64,000 nt of DNA, taken from NCBI RefSeq assembly GCF_014192055.1, contig NZ_JACHXM010000017.1, forward strand, positions 22,685-86,684. Reading direction: 5' to 3'. Shown here piece after piece: positions 28,719 through 37,978 of the stretch. The notes beneath the pieces are model-generated. The model saw only the letters and a program-made list of their open reading frames with translations. It ran no database searches and was not told the origin of the DNA. This DNA is from Halomonas organivorans. Lineage in GTDB: Bacteria > Pseudomonadota > Gammaproteobacteria > Pseudomonadales > Halomonadaceae. Position numbers and translations under genes: made by a program. Position 1 is the stretch's first letter. Each line of letters starts with the position of its first letter.

Positions 28719-29351
28719 TCAGTCGTCGGCAGCCCAGTGCAGGTCGGCGGCCACCGAGGCGGCCTTGATCAGGCGGGCGTTGAGCATGTCCTTGTGGCGA
28801 GCGCGCTCGATGGCGCCGGCCGGATCCTGCCCCATCTCCCGCCAGCGCTGGATCAGGCGCGCCTCGAGCAATTCGTCGGGCACATCGAGGAACAGCGTCA
28901 TGTCGAACAGCGGCCGCAGCGCCGGCCAGGGCCCCTCGTCGAGCAGCAGGTAGTTGCCCTCGACGATCACCAGGCGATGCTCGGGGGTGATCAGCCGCCC
29001 GCCGGCCCGGGCCAGGTCCAGCGGCCGGTCGAAGACCGGCACGGCGACGGGGCGATCGGCGCGGCGGATGCGCTCCAGGTCGTGCCTGAGCCCGTCGCAG
29101 TCGAAGGTCTCCGGCGCGCCCTTGACGGGCACCAGCCCCCGGGGCTCGAGCACGGCGTTGTCGTAGTGGTAGCCGTCCATCGGCACCACCGCGGCGCTGC
29201 CGGGCTCGCGGGCGTTGAGCTCGCGGCACAGCCAGCCCGAGAGGAACGACTTGCCGGCGGCCGGCGGGCCCGCCAGGGCGACGATGAAGCGCCGGCGCTC
29301 CCCCGCCGCCTCCAGCACCCGCTCTGCCACCTCATGGATATTCGGATTCAT
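28719..29351 (-). CDS. P-loop kinase of uridine kinase/pantothenate kinase type
   Basis: A 210-residue protein with Walker A GPPAAGKS (about residues 27-34), a PMDGYHYDN motif and VIVEGNYLLLDEGPW, characteristic of the phosphoribulokinase/uridine kinase fold (YggC/FrcK type). A small-molecule kinase is expected, with the sugar substrate unknown. It lies inside the polyol operon between the SDR and mannitol dehydrogenase genes. FrcK-like kinases occur in rhizobial fructose transport operons, which supports a sugar-related role but does not prove it. Confidence 0.8.
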   Translation of the reverse strand: MNPNIHEVAERVLEAAGERRRFIVALAGPPAAGKSFLSGWLCRELNAREPGSAAVVPMDGYHYDNAVLEPRGLVPVKGAPETFDCDGLRHDLERIRRADRPVAVPVFDRPLDLARAGGRLITPEHRLVIVEGNYLLLDEGPWPALRPLFDMTLFLDVPDELLEARLIQRWREMGQDPAGAIERARHKDMLNARLIKAASVAADLHWAADD

Positions 29352-29572
29352 CGTTGTTCACGCCTGGTCAATCCATCATGTCTTCGCACCTCGCCGTGAA
29401 TGCCATCGTGGGCGCTCACGGCCCGGCAACCCGGCTGTCAGGCACGCCCCTCTCTGACAGGGCGCCTGACGGCGCCAATCGTTCAGCGAAGCTGAACTCC
29501 CACCATGCAACACCACCATGTCGCGTTTGGTCGTGCAGCGACTTCACACTGGTCTGCGTCGAAACCAAGCTG
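29352..29572. other. Gap with small hairpins in the polyol operon
   Basis: The 221 bases hold no gene that I can support. Two small inverted repeats are visible: CTGTCAG/CTGACAG around a 12-base loop near 29437-29462 and GTTCAGC/GCTGAAC around GAA near 29481-29497. They might attenuate or process the transcript between the SDR and kinase genes. Confidence 0.5.
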
Positions 29573-30349
29573 TCAGCTCATCCAGTTGCCACCGTCGACA
29601 TTAAGCGTCTGCGCCACTACGTAATCGCTGTCGTCGCTGGCCAGGAACACCGCGGCGCCGGCGTGATCCTCCGGCCGGCCCATGCGGCCATAAGGCACCG
29701 CCTCCCCCACCAGGCGCTTCTTCTCGCCAAGGGGGCGACCCTCGTAGCGGGCGAACAGCGCATCGACCTCGTCCCACATCGGGGTGTCGACCACCCCCGG
29801 GGCGATGCCGTTGACGTTGATGCCGTGCTCGATGAGCGCCAGGCCGCAGGACTGGGTCAGGCTGATCACCGCCGCCTTGGAGGCGCAATACATGCTGACC
29901 AGCGGCTCGCCGCGTCGGCCGGCCTGGGAAGCCATATTGATGATCTTGCCGCCCCGGTCGCGCTCGACCATCGCCCGGGCCACCGCCTGCAGGGTGAAGA
30001 AGGCCCCCTTGACGTTGACCGCGAACTGCCTGTCGTAGCTGTCTTCGCTGACCTCGAGCACCGGGGCCATGTCGAACACCGCAGCGTTGTTGACCAGGAT
30101 GTCGATGCCGCCGAAGCGCCGGACGGTCTCCGCGACCATGGCGTCGATGGAGGCGCGGTCGCAGACGTCCAGGCGGATGCCCGCGACGCGCTCGCCGCCG
30201 CCGAGGGCGGTCACGGCCTCGTCGATGGCCGCCGCGTCGATGTCGGCCACCACCACCCGGGCACCCTCGGCGAGATAGCGTTCGGCGATGGCCAGGCCGA
30301 TGCCCCGTGCGCCGCCGGTGATCACGGCGACTCTGTCGTGAAGTTTCAT
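29573..30349 (-). CDS. smoS: Sorbitol dehydrogenase, SDR family (SmoS/L-iditol 2-dehydrogenase type)
   Basis: A 258-residue short-chain dehydrogenase. Cofactor loop TGGARGIGLA, NNAAV, catalytic serine in NMASQAGRRGEPLVS, and YCASK with tyrosine and lysine are all present. An aspartate at the end of strand 2 (VVVADIDAAA) indicates NAD preference. It resembles Rhodobacter SmoS, which oxidises D-sorbitol to fructose and galactitol to tagatose; the substrate call depends on this and on the polyol operon context. Confidence 0.87.
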   Translation of the reverse strand: MKLHDRVAVITGGARGIGLAIAERYLAEGARVVVADIDAAAIDEAVTALGGGERVAGIRLDVCDRASIDAMVAETVRRFGGIDILVNNAAVFDMAPVLEVSEDSYDRQFAVNVKGAFFTLQAVARAMVERDRGGKIINMASQAGRRGEPLVSMYCASKAAVISLTQSCGLALIEHGINVNGIAPGVVDTPMWDEVDALFARYEGRPLGEKKRLVGEAVPYGRMGRPEDHAGAAVFLASDDSDYVVAQTLNVDGGNWMS

Positions 30350-30380
30350 GCTGTCGTCCTCGATGGAAGGTGGTATCGGC

Positions 30381-31067
30381 TCATCGGCCCGCGGCCGCCC
30401 GGCGCGCCCGTTGCCACTGCGCCACCAGCGCGGCCAGTTCGTCCATGTGCGACATCACTCGCCAGGCCCCCGCCTCGCGCAGGCGCTCGGCCTGGCCTGG
30501 CGGCACGTGGCTGGCGCCGATGAAGCCGATCACCGTCATGCCGGCGCGGTGGGCGGCGGTAACGCCGGAGACGCTGTCCTCGACCGCCAGGCAGTCATCC
30601 GGGGTACGCCCCAGGCGTGCCGCGGCGTGGCGATAGACCGCCGGATCCGGCTTGGGCTTCTCTACCTGGTCGGCGGTGAAGATCGGCGCCTCGCCCAGCC
30701 GCGCCGCGAGCCCGGTAGTCGCCAGCGACGCCAGCACGCGCTGGCGGCGGCTGTTGGAGACCACCGCCATCGGCAGGTCCAGCGCCGCGATGGCCCCGGC
30801 CACGCCATCGATGGCGCGCAGTTCGTCGGCCAGACGCGCCTCGATCTCGTCGTCGAGGCGGCCCAGGGCCTCGGGCGGAAGGCGATGGGCACTCAGGCCC
30901 TCGAGGTGAGCGAGGATGTCAGCGGTGGTCATGCCCAGTGCCTGGGCCAGCAGCCTCTCGACCTCGAGATCCGGCAGCCATTCGGCGAGCCGCTGGACCA
31001 GCGTGGCCTCGGCGATGGTCTCGCTGTCGACGAGCACGCCGTCGCAGTCGAAGATCAGGGTGTCCAT
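30381..31067 (-). CDS. HAD-IA family phosphatase
   Basis: A 228-residue haloacid dehalogenase-type phosphatase. The nucleophile motif is IFDCDGVLVDSE, followed by VSNSRRQRV (motif II), KPKPDP (motif III) and AVEDSVSGVTAAHRAG (motif IV), typical of beta-phosphoglucomutase-like phosphatases. The start at 31067 is chosen because GAGGGG lies seven bases before it; ATGs at 31082 and 31073 are in frame. It overlaps nothing, 11 bases after the ABC ATPase gene. It might clear sugar phosphates that would otherwise accumulate during polyol use. Confidence 0.82.
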   Translation of the reverse strand: MDTLIFDCDGVLVDSETIAEATLVQRLAEWLPDLEVERLLAQALGMTTADILAHLEGLSAHRLPPEALGRLDDEIEARLADELRAIDGVAGAIAALDLPMAVVSNSRRQRVLASLATTGLAARLGEAPIFTADQVEKPKPDPAVYRHAAARLGRTPDDCLAVEDSVSGVTAAHRAGMTVIGFIGASHVPPGQAERLREAGAWRVMSHMDELAALVAQWQRARRAAAGR

Positions 31068-31078
31068 TGGCATGCCCC

Positions 31079-32224
<1,146 letters not shown>

Positions 32225-32237
32225 CAGGGAATCCTCG

Positions 32238-32333
32238 TTATTTGACGGCGCCGAAGGTCAGGCCACGGACCATTTGTTTCCGGGCTGGGCGAGAGCGCCA
32301 GCCAAAGACCAGCGTTTCGGCAGCGTCGGGCAT
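32238..32333 (-). pseudogene. 31-codon remnant duplicating the SmoG C-terminus
   Basis: Directly after the smoG stop an ATG opens a 31-residue frame that ends in KQMVRGLTFGAVK, identical to the permease C-terminus, and carries VFGW upstream as smoG does, but with three extra codons between. The copies differ at several bases, so this may be the relic of a second, diverged permease rather than a fresh slip. It may be translated, but no function is implied. Confidence 0.6.
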
Positions 32334-33221
32334 TCATTTCACGGCACCGAAGGTGAGGCCACGGACCATTTGTTTTTGTGTGAGCCAGCCAAAGACCAGG
32401 ATTGGTGCGATGGCCATGGTCGAGGCGGCAGAGAGCTTGGCCCAGAACAGGCCCTCGGGGCTCGAGAAGGAGGCGATGTAGGCGGTCAGCGGGGCGGCCT
32501 GGGAGGAGGTCAGGTTGAGACTCCAGAAGGCCTCGTTCCAGCTCAGGATCACCGCCAGCAGGCCGGTGGACGCGATGCCCGGCAGGGTCAGCGGCAGCAG
32601 CAGAAACCACACCTCCTGCAGGGTGCCGGCGCCGTCCATGCGGCCCGCCTCGAGGATGTCCTTGGGCAGGTCCTTGAAGAAGGTGTAGAGCATCCACACC
32701 ACGATCGGCAGGTTCATCAGCGTGTAGACGATGGTCAGCCCGGTACGGGTATCGAGCAGGCCGACGTCGCGGAACAGCAGGTAGATCGGCACCAGCACCC
32801 CCACCGGCGGCAGCATCTTGGTGGACAGCATCCACAGCAGCGTGCCCTTGGTGCGCTTGGTGGGCAGGAAGGCCATGGCATAGGCCGAGGGAATGGCGAT
32901 CAGCAGCGCCAGCAGGGTCGAACCGAAGGACACCACCACGCTGTTCAGCGCGAAGTGGAAGTAGTTGGCGCGACTCTGGACCTCGGCATAGCTGTCCAGG
33001 GTCGGCGAGAAGACCAGGCTGGGATCGGCGACGGCCTCGGCCTCGGTCTTGAAGCCGGTCAGTACCATCCAGAAGATCGGAAAGAAGATCACCCCGGCAA
33101 CCGTCCAGCCGAGTACGGTCAGCCACAGGCGCCGGCTAGACAGCGCCGCGAACAGGGGGCTGGGCGTCGCCTTCGGCACACTGCCGGCGGCGCTCATCGA
33201 TTTGGTTCTTGCGGTGGTCAT
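32334..33221 (-). CDS. smoG: Polyol ABC importer permease (SmoG-like)
   Basis: A 295-residue CUT1 permease with six hydrophobic helices and the EAA-loop that contacts the ATPase (ILEAGRMDGAGTLQEV...LPLTLPG). Pairs with SmoF. Its last residues, GWLTQKQMVRGLTFGAVK, are the MalG-type end with RGLTxGAVK. The gene is followed by a degenerate duplicate of its 3' end (32238-32333) before smoK. Confidence 0.93.
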   Translation of the reverse strand: MTTARTKSMSAAGSVPKATPSPLFAALSSRRLWLTVLGWTVAGVIFFPIFWMVLTGFKTEAEAVADPSLVFSPTLDSYAEVQSRANYFHFALNSVVVSFGSTLLALLIAIPSAYAMAFLPTKRTKGTLLWMLSTKMLPPVGVLVPIYLLFRDVGLLDTRTGLTIVYTLMNLPIVVWMLYTFFKDLPKDILEAGRMDGAGTLQEVWFLLLPLTLPGIASTGLLAVILSWNEAFWSLNLTSSQAAPLTAYIASFSSPEGLFWAKLSAASTMAIAPILVFGWLTQKQMVRGLTFGAVK

Positions 33222-33236
33222 GGCGACTCTCCCGAA

Positions 33237-34127
33237 TCAGCTTTCCAGGTTCCTGGCCACCATGCGGACCAGGAAGACGGCGACGATATTGGCCAGCACG
33301 ATCGCCACCACGCCGCCGGCGGAGGCCATGCCCACGTCGAAGTCGAGCAGCGCGCGGATGTAGATCAGGTAAGCCAGATTGGTGGTGGCCAGGCCCGGGC
33401 CGCCCGAGGTGGTGACGAAGATCTCGGCGAAGATGGTCAGCAGGAAGATCATCTCGATCATGATCACCACGCTGATCGCGCGCTTGAGGTGCGGCAGGGT
33501 GATGAAGAAGAAGATCGCGATGGGCCCGGCGCCGTCCATGCGTGCCGCCTCGACCTGGTCGTCGTCCAGCGACTGCATGGCGGTGAGCAGGATCAGCAGC
33601 GCGAAGGGCAGCCACTGCCAGGCGACGATGATGATGATCGAGGTCAGCGGCAGCGACGAGAACCAGTCCAGCGCCGGCAGGCCCAGCGACTCGGCCAGCC
33701 AGGCCAGAACGCCGTTGGCCGGATGCATCATCATGTTCTTCCAGATCAAGGCGCTGACCGTGGGCATGACGAAGAACGGCGAGATAGCCAGCACCCGAGC
33801 GATGCCGCGGCCCAGGAACTCCTGCTGGAACAGCACCGCCAGCAGGGTACCGCCGACCACGGTGATCGCCAGCACCCACCCGACCAGCAGCAGGGTGGTG
33901 CCGATGGCCGACCACAGCGCCGGGTCGGTGAACAGGTACTCGTAGTTTTCCAGCCCGGCGAAGCCGGTCATGCCGGGCATCAGCAGGTTGTAGCGCTGCA
34001 GCGAGAACCACACGGTCATCGCCAGCGGTACTATCATCCACAGAAACAGCAGGGAGACGGCCGGCGCCTGGAGCGAGAGGGTACGCAGCCCTCCGACCGT
34101 GCGTCCGGAGGATCGTGTCTTGTTCAT
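33237..34127 (-). CDS. smoF: Polyol ABC importer permease (SmoF-like)
   Basis: A 296-residue MalF-type permease with six helices and an EAA loop (VEAARMDGAGPIAIFFFITLPHLK). Start at 34127 gives the usual short N-terminus; an upstream ATG at 34217 would overlap the binding-protein gene. It sits between smoE and smoG in the same direction, and the trio is the CUT1 polyol importer. Confidence 0.92.
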   Translation of the reverse strand: MNKTRSSGRTVGGLRTLSLQAPAVSLLFLWMIVPLAMTVWFSLQRYNLLMPGMTGFAGLENYEYLFTDPALWSAIGTTLLLVGWVLAITVVGGTLLAVLFQQEFLGRGIARVLAISPFFVMPTVSALIWKNMMMHPANGVLAWLAESLGLPALDWFSSLPLTSIIIIVAWQWLPFALLILLTAMQSLDDDQVEAARMDGAGPIAIFFFITLPHLKRAISVVIMIEMIFLLTIFAEIFVTTSGGPGLATTNLAYLIYIRALLDFDVGMASAGGVVAIVLANIVAVFLVRMVARNLES

Positions 34128-34197
34128 GATCTGACCCATGGGAGGTGGAAGGTGGAGAGCGGCCGGCCGAGGCCCTGCCCCGGCCGGACCGGACGGC

Positions 34198-35511
<1,314 letters not shown>

Positions 35512-35565
35512 GGTGTGCTCCTTGGTGGGAGGATGTTGTGTTGTTGTCGAAGGCGTGTCGCTGAC

Positions 35566-35602
35566 TTGATCAATCTACTCATCTTTCGATCAAATGATCG
35601 AA
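35566..35602. promoter_or_regulatory. Paired palindromes upstream of smoE (operator candidates)
   Basis: TTGATCAA at 35566-35573 and the longer TTCGATCA-AA-TGATCGAA at 35585-35602. Both share the TGATC core. They lie in the leader between smoE and the SorC-type regulator gene, so are candidates for its binding sites. Confidence 0.5.
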
Positions 35603-35707
35603 CACCACCCCAAAAAAAGCAAAGCCATGGGAGTTAGACTTTCGGGTATATCGCAGAACGGTCCTACCGACGAGACGGCAGGCACATGGTGGGCGGGCGC
35701 CTGCGGA

Positions 35708-36679
35708 TCAGGCGCTCTCGCGAGCCGCCATCTCGGTGTCGACGATGAAGCGGGCGGCGTGCTCGTCGGTGACCAGGCCCTTGAGCCAGCCGCCGCGCAG
35801 CGCGGCGAGAATGGCAGGCCCCTTGTCGCGTCCGCCGGCCAGCGCCACCAGGGTCTGCTCGAGGAACATCTCCAGCGGCAGGCTGGTAACCCGCCGGCTG
35901 GTGGAGCAGTCGACCAGTTCCCCCTGGGCATTCATCGGCCAGCCCAGCAGCTCGCCGACGGCGCCGCCGGAGATCAGCTCGTCGAGTTCGGCCTCACTGA
36001 TGAAGTGATCCTGGAACAGGGTCGCCTGGCGATCGATCCGCCCTACCCCCACGAAGGCCGCCTCGGCCTGCCGGGCCACCTCGGTAATGGCCCGGAACAG
36101 CGTCTGCTCGCGCAGCGCCTCCTTCTCCGACACCGAGCCGGCGACCACCGGTGCCGGAAGCAGGAAACGCTCACCGCCGGTCTTGTCGGCCAGGATCATC
36201 ACGCCGTCATAGCGGTTGGCCGAGCCGTCGCGGGCCACGTTGCCGACCAGGGAGACGAAGCGATGCTGGGGACGGTCGATGCGGCTGAGCGCCTCCACCG
36301 TCGCCCGCACCGAGCGGCCGGTGCCCAGCGAGAGCGTCAGCGGTTCGCTGCGATCGAGGTAGCGGGAGAGACGCTCGGCGGCGGCGACCGCCAGGTAACG
36401 AGCTTCGCTGTCCGAGGTCCCGGCATCGGCGGGTGCCACGTCACAGAATTCCAGGCCGAAGCGGTCGCGGATCGCTTCGGCCAGGGCCATGCAGTTGGCG
36501 ATCGGGTGGTCGACGCGGACCTTGACCAGGCCCTCCTGGCGGGCCAGCGCCAGCAGCCGCTGCACCCCGGGACGCGAGACACCCAACTGGGCGGCGATCT
36601 CATCCTGGGTGCGACCGCCGACGTACGACAGCCAGGCGGCTCGCGCGGCCTGATCCAGCTTTACCTCGAACTTGTCCAC
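35708..36679 (-). CDS. SorC/DeoR-type sugar-binding transcriptional regulator
   Basis: A 323-residue regulator with an N-terminal helix-turn-helix (YVGGRTQDEIAAQLGVSRPGVQRLL, about residues 19-43) and a sugar-phosphate-isomerase-like effector domain (about 90-300) as in SorC, CggR and SmoC. It lies at the head of the polyol operon, same strand, and is likely its regulator. Substrate effector is probably a polyol or sugar phosphate. Confidence 0.88.
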   Translation of the reverse strand: MDKFEVKLDQAARAAWLSYVGGRTQDEIAAQLGVSRPGVQRLLALARQEGLVKVRVDHPIANCMALAEAIRDRFGLEFCDVAPADAGTSDSEARYLAVAAAERLSRYLDRSEPLTLSLGTGRSVRATVEALSRIDRPQHRFVSLVGNVARDGSANRYDGVMILADKTGGERFLLPAPVVAGSVSEKEALREQTLFRAITEVARQAEAAFVGVGRIDRQATLFQDHFISEAELDELISGGAVGELLGWPMNAQGELVDCSTSRRVTSLPLEMFLEQTLVALAGGRDKGPAILAALRGGWLKGLVTDEHAARFIVDTEMAARESA

Positions 36680-36753
36680 GACTCGGCACTTCCTGCATGG
36701 CGGTGATCGGCAAAATCATCGCAAGCCTGCCGCGCCGGCACAATGCCCCCGTG

Positions 36754-37761
36754 TCAGGAGGCCGCGACGCCTTGAGCCGCCCCGGCACGCCAGCGCATCA
36801 GCCGCGGGATGACCTCGCGACCCAGCCGCTGCTCGCCCCGGGCGGCGACCAGCGCGCTGTCCAACGCCGCCTCGGCCATGCGATCGTGGTCCTGAACCGC
36901 GGAATTGACCGCCAGCGGCAGGAACTCCAGCAGCCGGCTGTCACCGAAGGTCGCCAAGCGCAGCGAATCCGGCAGCCCGCCGGCCTCGAGCAGGGTGTCG
37001 AGCACGCCGTCGAACAGCGAGTAGGAGGCGGTAACCAGCGCATCCGGCAGGCCATGCTCGTCGAGCACGCGGCGCATCAGCCGCGCGCCCTCGGCGCGGT
37101 CGTAGCGCTCGCCGGCCAGCGACAGCGACGGCACGTCGCGTCCCGCGAGGGCGCGCTGGAAACCAGCACGCCGTTCCTGGGTGATCGACAGCCAAGGCAC
37201 CGCATCGAGCCACACCACGCGTGACACCCCATCCTCCAGCACCGAGGCGCCCAGGCGTTCGGCGGCCTCGGCGTCGTTGCTGACCACGCTGGCGAAGTGC
37301 TCGGCATCGAACCCCCGGTCGACGGCCACCACCGGCAAGCCCTCGGCCTGCAGCTCGGCGTAGAAGGGATCGTCCATGGGCAGGCTGCTGGCGGTGATCA
37401 GCACCTCGCAGCGCCTCGCCCGCAGCGCCAGCGCCAGGTCGCGCTCCACCTCGGGGCGGTCGTCGGAGCCGGCAATCAGCAGTTGGTAGCCGGCCTCCCG
37501 TGCGCCGCGCTCCAGCCGCTTGGCCAGCCGCGCATAGGTCACGTTCTCCAGGTCGGGCACGATCAGCCCCAGGGTGCGGCTGGAGCCGCGCCGCAGAGCG
37601 GCCGCCTGGGGATCGACCCGATAGCGATGGCGGTCCACCACCGCCATCACCTTGTCGACGGTTTCCTGGCTGATCCGCCGTTTCTCGGCCTGGCCGTTGA
37701 TGACGTAGCTGGCCGTGGTGCGCGAGACCCCGGCCAGACGAGCGATTTCCGCGAGCGTCAT
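36754..37761 (-). CDS. fruR: LacI-type fructose repressor FruR/Cra
   Basis: A 335-residue LacI family repressor; N-terminal helix-turn-helix LAEIARLAGVSRTTASYVINGQAEKRRIS and a periplasmic-binding-like ligand domain. The YVINGQ...RRISQETV segment is Cra/FruR-like. It is divergent from fruBKA with a 217-base spacer holding two matching operator candidates. Known family function: repression of fru genes, relieved by fructose 1-phosphate. Confidence 0.92.
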   Translation of the reverse strand: MTLAEIARLAGVSRTTASYVINGQAEKRRISQETVDKVMAVVDRHRYRVDPQAAALRRGSSRTLGLIVPDLENVTYARLAKRLERGAREAGYQLLIAGSDDRPEVERDLALALRARRCEVLITASSLPMDDPFYAELQAEGLPVVAVDRGFDAEHFASVVSNDAEAAERLGASVLEDGVSRVVWLDAVPWLSITQERRAGFQRALAGRDVPSLSLAGERYDRAEGARLMRRVLDEHGLPDALVTASYSLFDGVLDTLLEAGGLPDSLRLATFGDSRLLEFLPLAVNSAVQDHDRMAEAALDSALVAARGEQRLGREVIPRLMRWRAGAAQGVAAS

Positions 37762-37853
37762 GGACTCCCCCTAGACTGTTGGGAAGCATTCTACGCCGGA
37801 CCGCCCCCTGACGCCCCCTGCCAAAGTCGTAGACGATCGACCTTGCCAAGCGG

Positions 37854-37869
37854 GGTGAAGCGATCCAGC
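37854..37869. promoter_or_regulatory. Candidate FruR box 1
   Basis: GGTGAAGCGATCCAGC, an imperfect palindrome resembling the Cra/FruR operator (TGAAnCGnTTCA core). Between fruR and fruB. Confidence 0.55.
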
Positions 37870-37884
37870 ATTCACCGTATTGAA

Positions 37885-37900
37885 GGTGACACGATTCACC
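37885..37900. promoter_or_regulatory. Candidate FruR box 2
   Basis: GGTGACACGATTCACC, a near-perfect palindrome with GGTGA/TCACC arms, 31 bases after box 1 and about 79 bases before the fruB start. Confidence 0.6.
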
Positions 37901-37978
37901 TTGCATACACAAGACGCTGCAACGCCTCGGGAACCACGGAACGGCCCGGCGTCGCACCTCGACGAACCGGAGACACTC

